Assembly (NCBI GenBank): GCA_000708835.1
Contig: DF237431.1
Coordinates: 1 to 64,000, forward strand
Length of the DNA stretch: 64,000 nt
From: Klebsormidium nitens
Taxonomy: Eukaryota > Streptophyta > Klebsormidiophyceae > Klebsormidiales > Klebsormidiaceae
Direction: 5' to 3'
Below are positions 46,527 through 58,500 of this stretch, one piece after another. Numbering within the stretch: the first letter of the stretch is position 1; each line of letters starts with the position of its first letter. The translations under genes were made by a program, and so were the position numbers. The notes under the pieces are model-generated. The model ran no database searches, was not told the DNA's origin, and worked only from the letters and a program-made list of their open reading frames with translations.

Positions 46527-49500
46527 ATGATTGACCTGACACAGGAAGACGTCGCGCTGGACGCATGCGATTCAAATCCTGGCAATAACAAAGCAACATC
46601 ACAAGGAAGCAAGGTTAGTCCTTTTCTTCAATTCAAAGCAAGTTTCCCGATCTGAAATTCTGCTTCCTGCAATCCGCCAGTCACCGAAGAACTTCCAGAC
46701 ATAGCGAGGTTCATACAAAACCATGCGTGCTGCCATTTGCTGCTACCACAATGTTTGTGAACAGAACCCTTCTTTGCTGCAATCAAGTTGCTACTTCCCA
46801 ATGTCATCTGGTACGTTTCCCCCTCTTCATGAGGACAGGCCCGGCAGAAGAGGTGTGGTTTGACTGCACCAAGTCCATTGAATCACTCAAATTAAGGAAG
46901 TGCATTTTGTTCATGTGAAAGTTACACTCTGTCTTTGGGAAGCATACCACCATTTTAAGTCAGCCATCGCGGTGGGGTTGGACCGTGGAATAGAGTCTGG
47001 TTCTGGGTCTTGCAGGAAGGAGCAAGCAGATGGAAGAAGCGGAAGGGTCCTTCAGCAGCAAGGGTAACCATCGACCTGGATTCAGAACCCCCCCGGCTTG
47101 ACACCGAATCCTTCTCCCTGGCGGCTGAACCGAAGGTTTCTAGGGCTTCAGCCGCACTCAAGTTGACGCCCAAGACGCCGGTCAAACCGGTGGCAAAACG
47201 CCGCAAAAGCAGCCCTCTCCAAGCACCAGTTGCTGCATTGCTCAGAAGCTGTAAAGCTGAACAGAAAGGAAGTGGGGAGGATGCAGATAGTCAGGCGGAG
47301 AGCACAAACGGTGGGGACACCGAGGGTCACGGGGCGGAGGGCGAGGATACAGATGCCGAATGTGAATCAACAGAACTAGCATCTGCGACATCCAAGGTGC
47401 CGCAACCCCCCTGCGAGACAGACATACCATCGAAGCTGCCGCCAGTAGCAAACCCACGCAGCATTTTGAAGCCAACCCCAAGCCCTGTCCAAGTAGAGGG
47501 AACGGCACATAGGCCGCAGGGTGAATGGCTGCAGAATGCAGAAAGAGGATTAAAGCAGGATCCAAGCAGGCCAAGTGCTTCGGATGCAGCAGGGACGTCG
47601 CCAGCAGATACATGCCGGCCACAGGGTCCTATGTTGAATCTGCAGAGAGCTCAGCAGCAAGCAGCCCCATTGTTCAATCCTCCCCAGTCACCAAGTGCAC
47701 TTTCAGCCCCTAAATCCATCCCAAGCACTTTCCAACCGCCGCCAAACATCTCTTTGGTCCAGAAAACTCCCCCTGAGTTGAATCGAGAGTGGGAGGCTTC
47801 TGGGGCTGCGGTGCGCGCGACTCCTGCAGCGATTCCCCCCAGCAGATCCAGTGTACTTGAGCCACACGCATACGGTCAGAAAGCCCCTCCGAGCGTTGCG
47901 GCAGTCCCTCCCTGGATGTCCACCGAAACCCCTCCCAGTCAACGAGGGCCGATCAAAGGTCCAGCAAGGACAGTCATTGAGCCAGTAGATGCGCGCAGTC
48001 CCCTAGAAACCACGATTAGGCAGAGCAAGCCACAGGCCGGAAGCGGACAGCCGAGGACTGCGACCACAAAGCCAATCAGTGATGATCTGAGCTGGCTGCC
48101 GGAGCCCGACTTCACGGAGCTAGACGCGCTGATCCTGGCGCACCAGGCGTCGAAAGAGACGTTCCGGCAGGAGGAGGAAAGGAGACGGCGAGTGGCGGAG
48201 CTTGAGAACGCCCAGGAGCGGACAGTAGCGGGAAGGGGCGGGAGAGGAGGTGTTGCTGCGGGTGTCAGTGGGAGAGGGGAAGCGATAGAGGGGCAAGGGA
48301 GGGGAGGCGGGGACAGGGAAGCTGACGCAGCAAACCAGCGGGCTTGGGAGACAGAGGAGCGGGGGGAGAGTATTGGGGAGCGGAGTGCCAAAAGGTGGGA
48401 CTCTTGGCAGGGGCGTGTGGGAAGAAACGGAAACGGGGTGAGCACTTCGTGGCAGGGTGAGGGACCGGTAGGTATAGAGCGGAGTGAGAGGGAGGGACGG
48501 CAAACGCGTGTCCTGCAAGCAAACCCTCTGCAAAGCGGTTTGGGGAAGGCGAGAGAGAACGTGCCGGCGGAAGCAGTCTGGCCGCCTGAGCCAGATTTTG
48601 GAGAAGCCACACCCAGAAAGAGAGAGGCAGGGGGGCGGTCAGCTAGAAAGAAGCAGAGGGTGGTGGAGAGTGACAGCGAATTGGAGGAGGAAGATGAGCT
48701 TCCCGCTTCCTGCAAGAGGGATCCCCAGGTTCCACTGGATCCTCCCAAGTCGGAGAGGAAGCCCACGCCTGCTCCTGTGACCAGACAGAGAGCGCCCGCC
48801 TCTGAAAAGAAAGCGGGTGCCAAGCTGACGCCCAAATCGTGCATCTTGGACAGCGACACGGATGATGACGTCAGCAATGACAGTGGCGGGTCCGAAAAGA
48901 AAGTTGGGAGCAAGGGGGCGGGTTCGGACAGTCCGGTGGCAAGTTTGAAGGGGAGGGTGCTTCGGACAGTGGGCAAGGGGTCTGGAAGGAAGCCTAAGCG
49001 ACTGGCTAAGGTGGGATCGGGTTATGGGGCGGGTTTCGAGACGGGTTTAGGGGAGGACCGAGTGGAGGAGGCGCTCGAGCGGCTGAGGCGCAAAGTGGCG
49101 GACGAGGGGCAGATCGTGCATGTGGAGTCGCAGCCAGCACAGTGAGTGGTATGGCTTTGGTGGTCCCCTTCAATTCTGCTTTGTACCTCTCGGCGGCTTG
49201 CTTTTATTTCTCAGTCTGAAAGGAAGGGAGAATTGACATCCGTCGGTTCAACAATTTTCTGGCAATTGGGCGCCGTTCAAATTCTTCACTTTTCCGTCCC
49301 TTCGTTGAAAGTGCGTCCGTTTCCAAGTACCTAGATTGAGTTCCAGAAAGTTCCCGAATGGAGCGAGACTTGGGAACCACTTGTACGTTAAATGTCTGAA
49401 ACTTACTCGTGCCCCTGTCGTCAACAGACCTGCCGTTCACCAAAAGTCCAAGTGGCCGCTACAGAAAAAGATCGAAGAAGCGTTGCTTGCAAGGTGAGGG

Positions 49501-52500
49501 GCAAGGCTGCAGCACCCGGCTCCGTTTGCTCTCCTCACGAAGCTGGTCGCAATCACGATTCGCAAGCAGCCGAGAACATGAGACTCTCCTCAGCAGTCCT
49601 AGAGCTGCTTAGCCATTCAGACAGCACGGGAGGAAGTCTGAATGCGGTTTTGAGCAAAGCATTCTCTCGGACAGCCAGTAGATCCGGCAGTTTGTATGCG
49701 GTTCGGAGCAGACCTTCTCTTCGGACAGCAGACAGGCACATCTACACCGCGCAAAGGCAGGAGACGAAATTGTTACCCTAGTCTACCTTTGAATAAGGCT
49801 GACAAATGTTGGTCTGCCACGTGGCAGGGGCGTCACCCAGCTGTACTCGCACCAGGCGGAGGCAATCACCCACGTGTTTGGCGGGAGTAGCTTGGTCGCA
49901 GCCACACCGACGGCAAGTGGAAAGAGTCTCACGTACTGCATCCCGGTGAGTCGACTTGTTCCTTCCAAGCTTCGAATCCTTCAGGGAAACGATTGCGGTA
50001 CTCGCTTCTATCATGAGAAGCATCATGAGCTGGGATATCGACTTATTTGGACCAGTTGGGCATACAGATCGACTACGGCGTCGAACAGAGGTGTACCCTT
50101 TTCTGCCTTCCCGTTGTGAACCGCAGCTTCGCAAGAGCCTGCAGAGGTCGCTGCTTTTCCAGATGCATCGCAAGGGGCCCCCTTGAAATTGACGATTGCC
50201 AACATCCTGCCAGAAGCGTTTCTCTACTGCTGATTGATTCTTCGCATGGCGACTGGGCACAGATCAAACGAATAGAGGCTGCTCTTCTACGTCGAAACGG
50301 GACTTTCTACATGTCGAAGAAGAAAAGCCTAGCTTTATCCGATTCTGCTGACGGTGCAGGTCCTTGACGCCATCCTGACCATCCCAAAATCTCGGGCTCT
50401 CCTCGTCTTCCCCACCAAGGTAAGGCTGGTAGAATGGTTTGATTGCAGAGGTTCCGGGCTCTGGGTGTCAGATCCGACCAATGCGATGCTCAGCAAGGGG
50501 ATTCGCCAAGCATGATGGAGACGTCTGCAATGGCGCTTCGCACTTGGGGATTTGGAATCTTGCTTATCCTTTGGAGCGCAGATTTTTCCTACTCGTGCCT
50601 TTCTGGAAGGCTTATCTTCCCGCAAGTTCCGGCTATTCAAAGTGCTTTCTTTTTCATTTCTTATTTTCTCGTTGAAGTCTTTTCCTTTCCCTTCTCTCGC
50701 GGGGGCCTGCCTTCCTATGATTCTGACAATTGTGAGACATCGCCATACATAGATGACTTTCTGCCTTTGACTTCCGCTTGCAGGCGCTTGCACGTGACCA
50801 GCTCAAAGCGATGCGGGAACTTGTGGCCATAGTCAAGCCGGGGGTCTCCTGCGAACTGTCAGTGTCCTTTGACTTTGTACATCGCTTGCTTTCACCCTTG
50901 TCTATTCTGTGCTGAGAAAATGGATGGTTCCCAGCCGTCAGCATTAGGCGCGATTGAAGAAATTCTCGAGCCTCCACGCATATTGTCAAATGTTGTGTTG
51001 GGATTGTACATCTTCAGAGATACAAAGGGAAGGCCGCTAGGGCACGGTGCATTGGAGACCGCAACTCTGGATTCGATTCCGCTTCTCTTCTTCCTCTGAC
51101 GAAAAGCAGACTCTGCAATCATGCGTCAAACAATGCGTAGGCTACTCTTGACAAAAATGTGCTACGTCGTCTGCCAGGTACGATGGAGACACGCTATTCG
51201 AAGATCGGAAGCAAATATGCAGAAAGGCGCAGGTTAGTTGCACCGAGCTTGTCTGACGTCCTCTGATGCTTGCTTTGCATAGCACCTTGCCTTTCTTTCT
51301 GAAGGGCCCCCAGTCCTACTCAGATCCACCGGGAACCTAGCGCTTGCGATTAACTTCTGACGAAAAGCTGGTGTATCCTACGGGAATCGAGCGCAGCTCT
51401 CCTGGATAGATGGCGCGACTTGCAATGCAATCTGGTTGAGACCTGGAAGAGGCGGAGCTCGCCATGACTTGCCGACTCACTATTCGTTCTCTTCGAAGCC
51501 GGCACGTTCAAGAGTTCAAGAAAGGGAAGCAAAGCCGCCGGGATTAGCTAACTCGCACTTTTCTCCGCTCTAGATCATCTTTACCAACCCCGACATGCTC
51601 CACCAGACGATTCTGCAGCGCCACACGGTGAGCGACGGTGCTCTTTCCTTCTCTACTTCCTTTTTTAATTGAAATGTTTTACCGACCGAAGCCTAGCGCA
51701 GCGAGGGGCGTCGAGAGAGCGGGTCACCGACAGGGACGCCAATAGCATTGGTCGGTCCGGTACCTTCGAGCGCTTGTTTCGCGGCCATGCAACATGCGAC
51801 GTCTCTACTCGACAAACGCCATGGCGTCTATTTGCTGCTGCCTACTTTTCGTGGAAGCTCCGTCATTTTTCGAAGCGCCCTGTTGCTGAGGTTGGAACCA
51901 GGAACGTGCTGCACGTGCAACTGCTCTCGTTCGGACCTTAAGCTGAACAATACATCAGCCGCAACGTCAGGCTCATAGGTTTGTTACACTTGGGCGTGAA
52001 CAGGGTCCGATCGAGACGACGAGCCCGATCAGGCTCAGGCAAATGCCATGTTGGTTACATTGACCATTTTTGGCAAGTGCCGGAGGCCCCGCTTTCGGTC
52101 GGGGGCTCGGGCAAACGTCGGGTCGGGTCGTAAAGTGGCCGACCCGAGGGGCATCGGGTTGTGTGCAACCCGACCAAGATTTCTTACAGGCTGAGGTCAA
52201 CCAGGGGTCCGACTCATAGGTCTCGGGCCGTTTTCAATCGCAAAATCTTAAGTGTAACAACCCTATCAATCCAAGCCCTCGATTCACTACAGCCTTTGAT
52301 TTACTGGCTACCTCGACCCTAACCTTGTGCTTAACCAAAGCTGTGACCCATTTGCAGTACTGGAAGGCCTTCTTCGCTAACTTGGCGTTCTGCGTCATCG
52401 ACGAGGCGCACCACTACAAGGGCGCCTTCGGCAGCCACGTGGTGAGCCGCCTGGAATATCATCCTCGTCCACTCCTCATCATGCTGTCCTTCCTTTTGCT

Positions 52501-55500
52501 GACCCAAATAAAACATGATCTACCAGTTGCGGCTTTTCGGTCGGTTATGATCTTCAGATCAGGTTTCCGTACGTCCAGTATTGGCTGTAGCTCTTTCACG
52601 CCCCCGCTCGACGAAGTGACCCCATTCATCTTGGTAGACGCCTGCAGTTATCGTCCGTGCTTAATGAGAAACGGCGCCTTGGTTGGCGCCCTCCTCCATT
52701 CCGGCCTACCTGCGTACACACCCGTTTCCTTACAGTGCGGTGTCGGCTTGAGCCTTTAAAGAGAGAGTGGAATCCACATCGACCAGACTTACCTTTTGAG
52801 GGACGGGCAAGTGGTCAGAAGTGTCTCAAAATGGTCGAGGCTCGCTAGCTTAATTCCTCACGCCGGTCCTCCGCAGGGCCTCGTGCTGCGGCGACTGCTC
52901 CGGGTTGCTCAACACTACGGAGGGACGCCCCAGTTCATCTGCTGCTCGGCCACTATCAACAATCCCGTGGTGCGCTTCTTTTGTTATTTTCCCTGTGACT
53001 TTTTGGATCATCTTTTCTTGCTGGCGTCCTCGTTTCCAGGGTCGGAGCAAATGTGGCGCCGTCTGCCTGTGTTTAAGATCCGTAATTGGAGGCTTACCGA
53101 TGCAATGCTTCTAAATCAGCTCGTTGAGTATCCCGGTCGATCTTCCCAGTTAAGTCAGGACAGCGGCACTCTTACAAAGATCCGTCGTTTGCCGCATCAG
53201 GACTCTAATTAATTCCAGTAATCAACATTCTTGAATCGCGGACGGCCAACTGCTAACAATACTCGCCCTTGTAATCCTTCGCAGACTTGACGAGGGTGAT
53301 TGAGAAACTCCACCGGTACCTTACCGACTCCGACTCCGACCTCTCGCGCTGCCTTTAAAAAAAATTGCTTCCGAGTTCCGAAAAAATGGCAACCCAATTC
53401 TCGAAAGTCTAAACTCATCTTAGATGATTATGATTAGATGATTAGTAGCATCATAGCTGACAGTACTTACTTAAATTCAGTTTAGAGATGAGCCAGAGAT
53501 GAGTGTAGTTGCAAAAAGTGAACCCTACTTTGGTAGTCTAGTGGTAGAGTAGCTTCTCGATTTCAAGGATCGAACTCGTGACATGTCTGTACGGGCACCC
53601 GTTAGGTCCATGACGAAAGCTACGGCCTTCTAAAAGAAGTAAGAATGAATCTTGAAATCTCCGAGAAAACCTCGTTGACCCTAGGTTTCGAATCCCCCAG
53701 GAGCACGTGTCCCGGCTGATCAGCAAGGTGGACACGCAGCTGGTGAAGGGCAGCGGCGCGCCCCTGGGCCCGCGCCACATCGTGCTCTGGCAGCCCGCGC
53801 TCGCCAAGGACGGCGACGGCAAGCGCAAGAGCGCCTACGTGGAGGCCGCCAAGATCACGGTGGGGTGCATATCCACTTAAGCTTCTGCTTCTGAACTGCA
53901 TTAAGGCTAAAGGCTGCGTGAACGTAGCTTCGATCCTCCGAGGAAGTTACGAACGCAGGCGCTCGTCGGAGGCCGCCAGAAAGCGTGGTGCGAATCACAG
54001 CAGGTCGACGCATTTGTAAACATGTGGATCCTTGCAAGAAACTTTCTCTCTCTTACTCTTCCTCCTTCCAGTAATATGTTCGATTGATTATCACGCTACT
54101 TCTACAGCAAGTTCCTGCTTCTCATTGCAGGCTGAACTTTGGTGAAGGCGGGTCTCCCGACGCTGGTATTGCCGCGCACAAGTTGACCGACAAATAGTCA
54201 TATGCGTTGTTCTTTCTCCTTCCGATCCTTTCCTTTATCGTTTGCAATGCCCTTATACCCAGTCTTCACTGTGTATGGCAGGCGGAGCTGGTGAAGGCGG
54301 GTCTCCAGACGCTAGTGTTTGTCGCCGTGCGGAAGCTGACCGACAATGTCTAAAAGCTTCCTTCTTAGTCTATCTCGTTCCACTTCTTTCCTTCATGTTT
54401 TTGCAAAGCCCTTATACCCAGTCTTTATCTTTGATCGCAGGCGGAGCTGGTGAAGGCGGGTCTCCAGACGCTAGTGTTTGTCGCCGCGCGCAAGCTGACC
54501 GAGATCGTGTGCAACACCGCTCGCGACATGCTGAAACAAGAGGTGAGACGGCGCTCCTCTTAGACGCGTTTCTGCTACTCAAATGCTTCTGCCTTCTGTT
54601 CGTGTTCGTGCTTCCGCGGATCACCTCTTGCTTGGGACTGCGCGCAGCTCTGACGACTCCTTATAACGATTATAGATGATGCTCCCTTTTGCAGACATTA
54701 CCTACCATTTTCACCTTTATGCTCAAGACCTGCTTAGATCCTCTTTTAGTAGCTAAGATTCCACTGTCACAAGACAAGCTTCTGTGTTGGTGTGTGCAGA
54801 ACCGGTTCGATCTGATCGACAAGGTCGAGAGCTACCGAGCAGGCTACACCCCCGAGGAGCGCCGCAGGCTCGAAAAGGTCGGCGACCGGTGGCGCCTCTC
54901 CTATACTCTTTTTTGTTCCAGACAAGAGTATTTGACGTACTTCAATACAACACATATCTCAGACTGCTGGAGACTGCTGAAGAAGTGCTTTCCTTCTCGC
55001 AAAATTTAAACGGTTGTGTTTTTAATGCATGAAGTCCTCAAAGCAATGATTGGTCAAGACAGTCAGATGCACCGACGCTGAATTCACCTCTCAAGTAGAG
55101 CGGTTGGCAACCCTTCTGAAAGTAGACAGAGCACCCCAGCCAAAGTGAAGGTGGTCATTGTCGCTTTGGTCGACGCGCAAGCAAGAGAAGGAGGGATAGT
55201 TATTAGTCCAATGTTGTGACGCTCCTCCCCTTCTTGCAGAGCCTAGCTAACGGCGACCTTCGAGCGCTCGTGTCCACCAACGCCCTGGAACTTGGGATTG
55301 ATGTAAGCCGCTGCCAGCCGTCAGAACTAATTCTTGCCGGCAGGATTTGTCTGCACTTCATTCCGTTGAGGTTTACTTGTTTTCAAGATATCCCTGTTGT
55401 TCAAACCGCCTTCTGTTCGCTAGGAGACATTGCAGAATCCCGAGCCACACTAGACCTGGACATCGACAGAAAAGGCACCAAGAGGCGCATTCCCCATACC

Positions 55501-58500
55501 GCACTCTCTGTCCAATTTCGCTTTGACCGCGAATTTAACAGATTCTCATCTTCTTTGGAAACATTGAGAATAAATGAAAGCACCATCTGGATTGCTTAAA
55601 CCATTCTGAAGGGTTCGGGTAGTTGACCGGCAGACCTTTTGCGGCAATTACGACAGTGTGCCTCTTTTCTGGGCGTTGAAGCGTGCTCCCACTTGTGACC
55701 CACATCCGAAAACCGCGCATGTTCTTCAGCTGTCACGCTAACCCTGGTGCTTAACCCTGTTCCGGACAGATTGGACAGCTGGACTGCACCGTCCACGTGG
55801 GCCTGCCGGACACGATGGCCAGCCTGTGGCAGCAGATCGGGCGCGCGGGGCGGCGCCAGACGGCGTCACTTGCCGTCATCATCGGGCAGCAGCGCCCGCT
55901 GGACCAGCACTACATGCGCCACCCCGACCAGGCGAGTGCTGACGTCAGCATATTTTTGGTGACGTCAGCTCGAATGTCCGGGACGTGTTTTGCAACCCAT
56001 TCTTTGGAATACTCGAGCAAGCAAAGTACTATCTGTACTACTCAATTCGCTGTGAACTTAGGCTCGCTCTCGCTTCCTTCTCTTTCCACAGCTCTTCTCG
56101 CGCGGCATCGAGGACGCACTGTGTGACCCGCTCAACCCGTACCTGCTCAGGATGCACCTGCCGTGCGCCGCCAACGAGCTGCCGCTCACAGGCAAGCGTC
56201 GACTTGTCTTTACGAATCTTTCTCAGCTTGAATTTGTGCCTTGATCCTCGTGCCATGTATGCTCTGTCTCATTGCGATCGCCGAGGTCTTTTGGAATCCC
56301 TCTGCGTGGACGAAGCATTTGCAGCGGACTAGATCCTCATAAGCTTTGAGAAGACGGCAAAGTTCTGCTTCGCGCCTTCCTGCGCTCGTCTTTTGTAAGA
56401 TCGAGTTGTTGACAGCAGCGGCTGGGTGGTTTTACAGACCAAAAGATGACTGCAGGCGAAGAGAGGTACTGTCTCTACCTCTGACTTCAATCCTCTCCAT
56501 TGAGGACAGATCAACGGAGAGAAGAGAAGTCAATCGAAATGCTGCGTTCAGGTCTGGTTGACATCTTTCTTTCAAGCTTCGCTGCCTTCCTCACGTGCAG
56601 AGGAGGACGAAGCGCTGTTTGGGTCCGACTTCGGACGCGTTCGTGACGAGCTTGTGGAGGCGTCCGAACTGCGGTACGTCCCGGGCCCGGACGGAGGCGA
56701 CCAGTACACGTACCGGTGGGACGACAATCCGGCCACGAAGTTCAATATCCGGGGGGCGGCACAAGATCCGTTCAAGGTGCGCAGTAGTGTATATTTTCCT
56801 TTCATCAGTTATGTCTCATGACTGCCTATTCTTGCCGCCTCTTGAGGGTTTTCCGAGTCAGACTTGGACCCAGATTCCAGTGGAACTTTGTCCTAGCTGC
56901 GCACCTTTTGCTATTTTGAGGGCGTCCTGTAAGGGGTTGGGAATGGACACGGGCTTTCGAGCTGCATTTTTCGACACCCTTTCTCTTAAGTACACGTGTT
57001 GCGGATGGCCCCCAAAGGTTACCCCTCTAGTGCCAGTTTTGGAAGTGCGTGCTGCCGTGTGTTGAATAGATGAGCCACAAAAGAAGGTTCGTTGCGAACT
57101 TTCAAAGGATCTGTTTACTTTTGTCCTGGAAAGGGATGACGAAATGGATGAAAGCACTGGAACTTTCCCACATACTACTCAACAAGGAGCACAAACAATC
57201 AAAACGACGAGAATGAGAATAAACCACGAAAGGAGGGACTTCGATTGCATATATAATCCTTTCTCTGACGCCTCAGGTGGAAGATGAGGACGGCCGGTTC
57301 ATCGAGGAGGTCGAGAAGGCGACCGCGTTCCGGCGGATCCACGAGGGGGCCATCTTTCTGCACCAGCGGGAGTCGTACCAGGTGAGCGGCTGCAACGGGT
57401 TTCTGCTGACTCATCCTGTTTAAGGTCACGTTATGATGGACCGAGCTTACAAACCAGAGCCGGTTTACTGTTGATCTGCCTGGTTAACGGGCACAAACTT
57501 TCGGATCAAGCCCACAAAGTGAAACGGTGGAGAATTAGCAGCAAAATAGTTGGTCAAGGGCACCAGCGGGAGTCTTTCGTACCAGGTGAGGATCAGCAAG
57601 GCGTTACTTTTGTTTTCGTCCTCGGAAACGGGCGCAGATTGGATCGGGACGATTCTATACACCGATTGCAACAGCCTACCTGCCTGTGATATGGGCGTCA
57701 GCGAATAATTTTGCGCGCTCCCTGCAGGTCCTCGAGCTAGACGTTGAGGGGCGGAAGGCAACCGTTCGAAGCTGTAGCCCCGAGTTCCTGACGGGTACGC
57801 ACTCTCAAGCCCCTCGTCAGAGCACTCTCTGCTGTCCATAATCTGCAATATCTGCAACCCACACGTCATTTGCAGACGCTTTTGGCATCAACTGCTCGCT
57901 CGGACAGACGGCCTTTTGGTAACAATCAGCATAACCTGCAGCGAGGTTTCGTTCGTCGCGACTAAGTGGTGCGTGGACGGACTCGCGACGTTTATATTCC
58001 TCTTAAGTAAGACCAGCCTCATGCTGTCAATGGGCACGGGTTTCGGAAGAGGACATGACGTGTGATACTCTCTTTCCGCAGAGGTGAAGGAGAAGATCTC
58101 CGTCAGGATCCTCGAGTCCCAGCAGTCCCGCAAGGCGTTGGCAGCTCAGCTGGAGTTTGGCACGGTGAGCGGGGCGACATCTCATTGTTGCTGTGAATCT
58201 TACGTATTCAACAGAGGATAGACTGCTGAGTTGAGCAACAATCGGTTTCTGTATCATAAACGTGCAAAGACCGAATCGACGACTGTCCCGAACGGTGGGC
58301 CTTTGAATTAGTTGTTGGCGTTGTTTGTAGCAGTCGTTGATGCGTAGCCATTCTAGACCAGGCGCTTGGCTGCTCTGGTAACGCTCCCTTAAGAGCTTCC
58401 GCGTGACCGTGCACGACGCTTTCCAACATCAGAAAAGCTCGCTTCTGAATCCCCACACTGTCCGAATAAGACTGAGTAAGCCTCATCCTCCGTCGCCCCT

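Noticed and set aside
47939-48976. 345-codon minus-strand open frame
   Set aside because: It lies opposite the HRQ1 disordered N-terminal exon. The plus-strand frame continues in phase into helicase motifs; the antisense frame has only Leu/Pro/Ser-rich low complexity.
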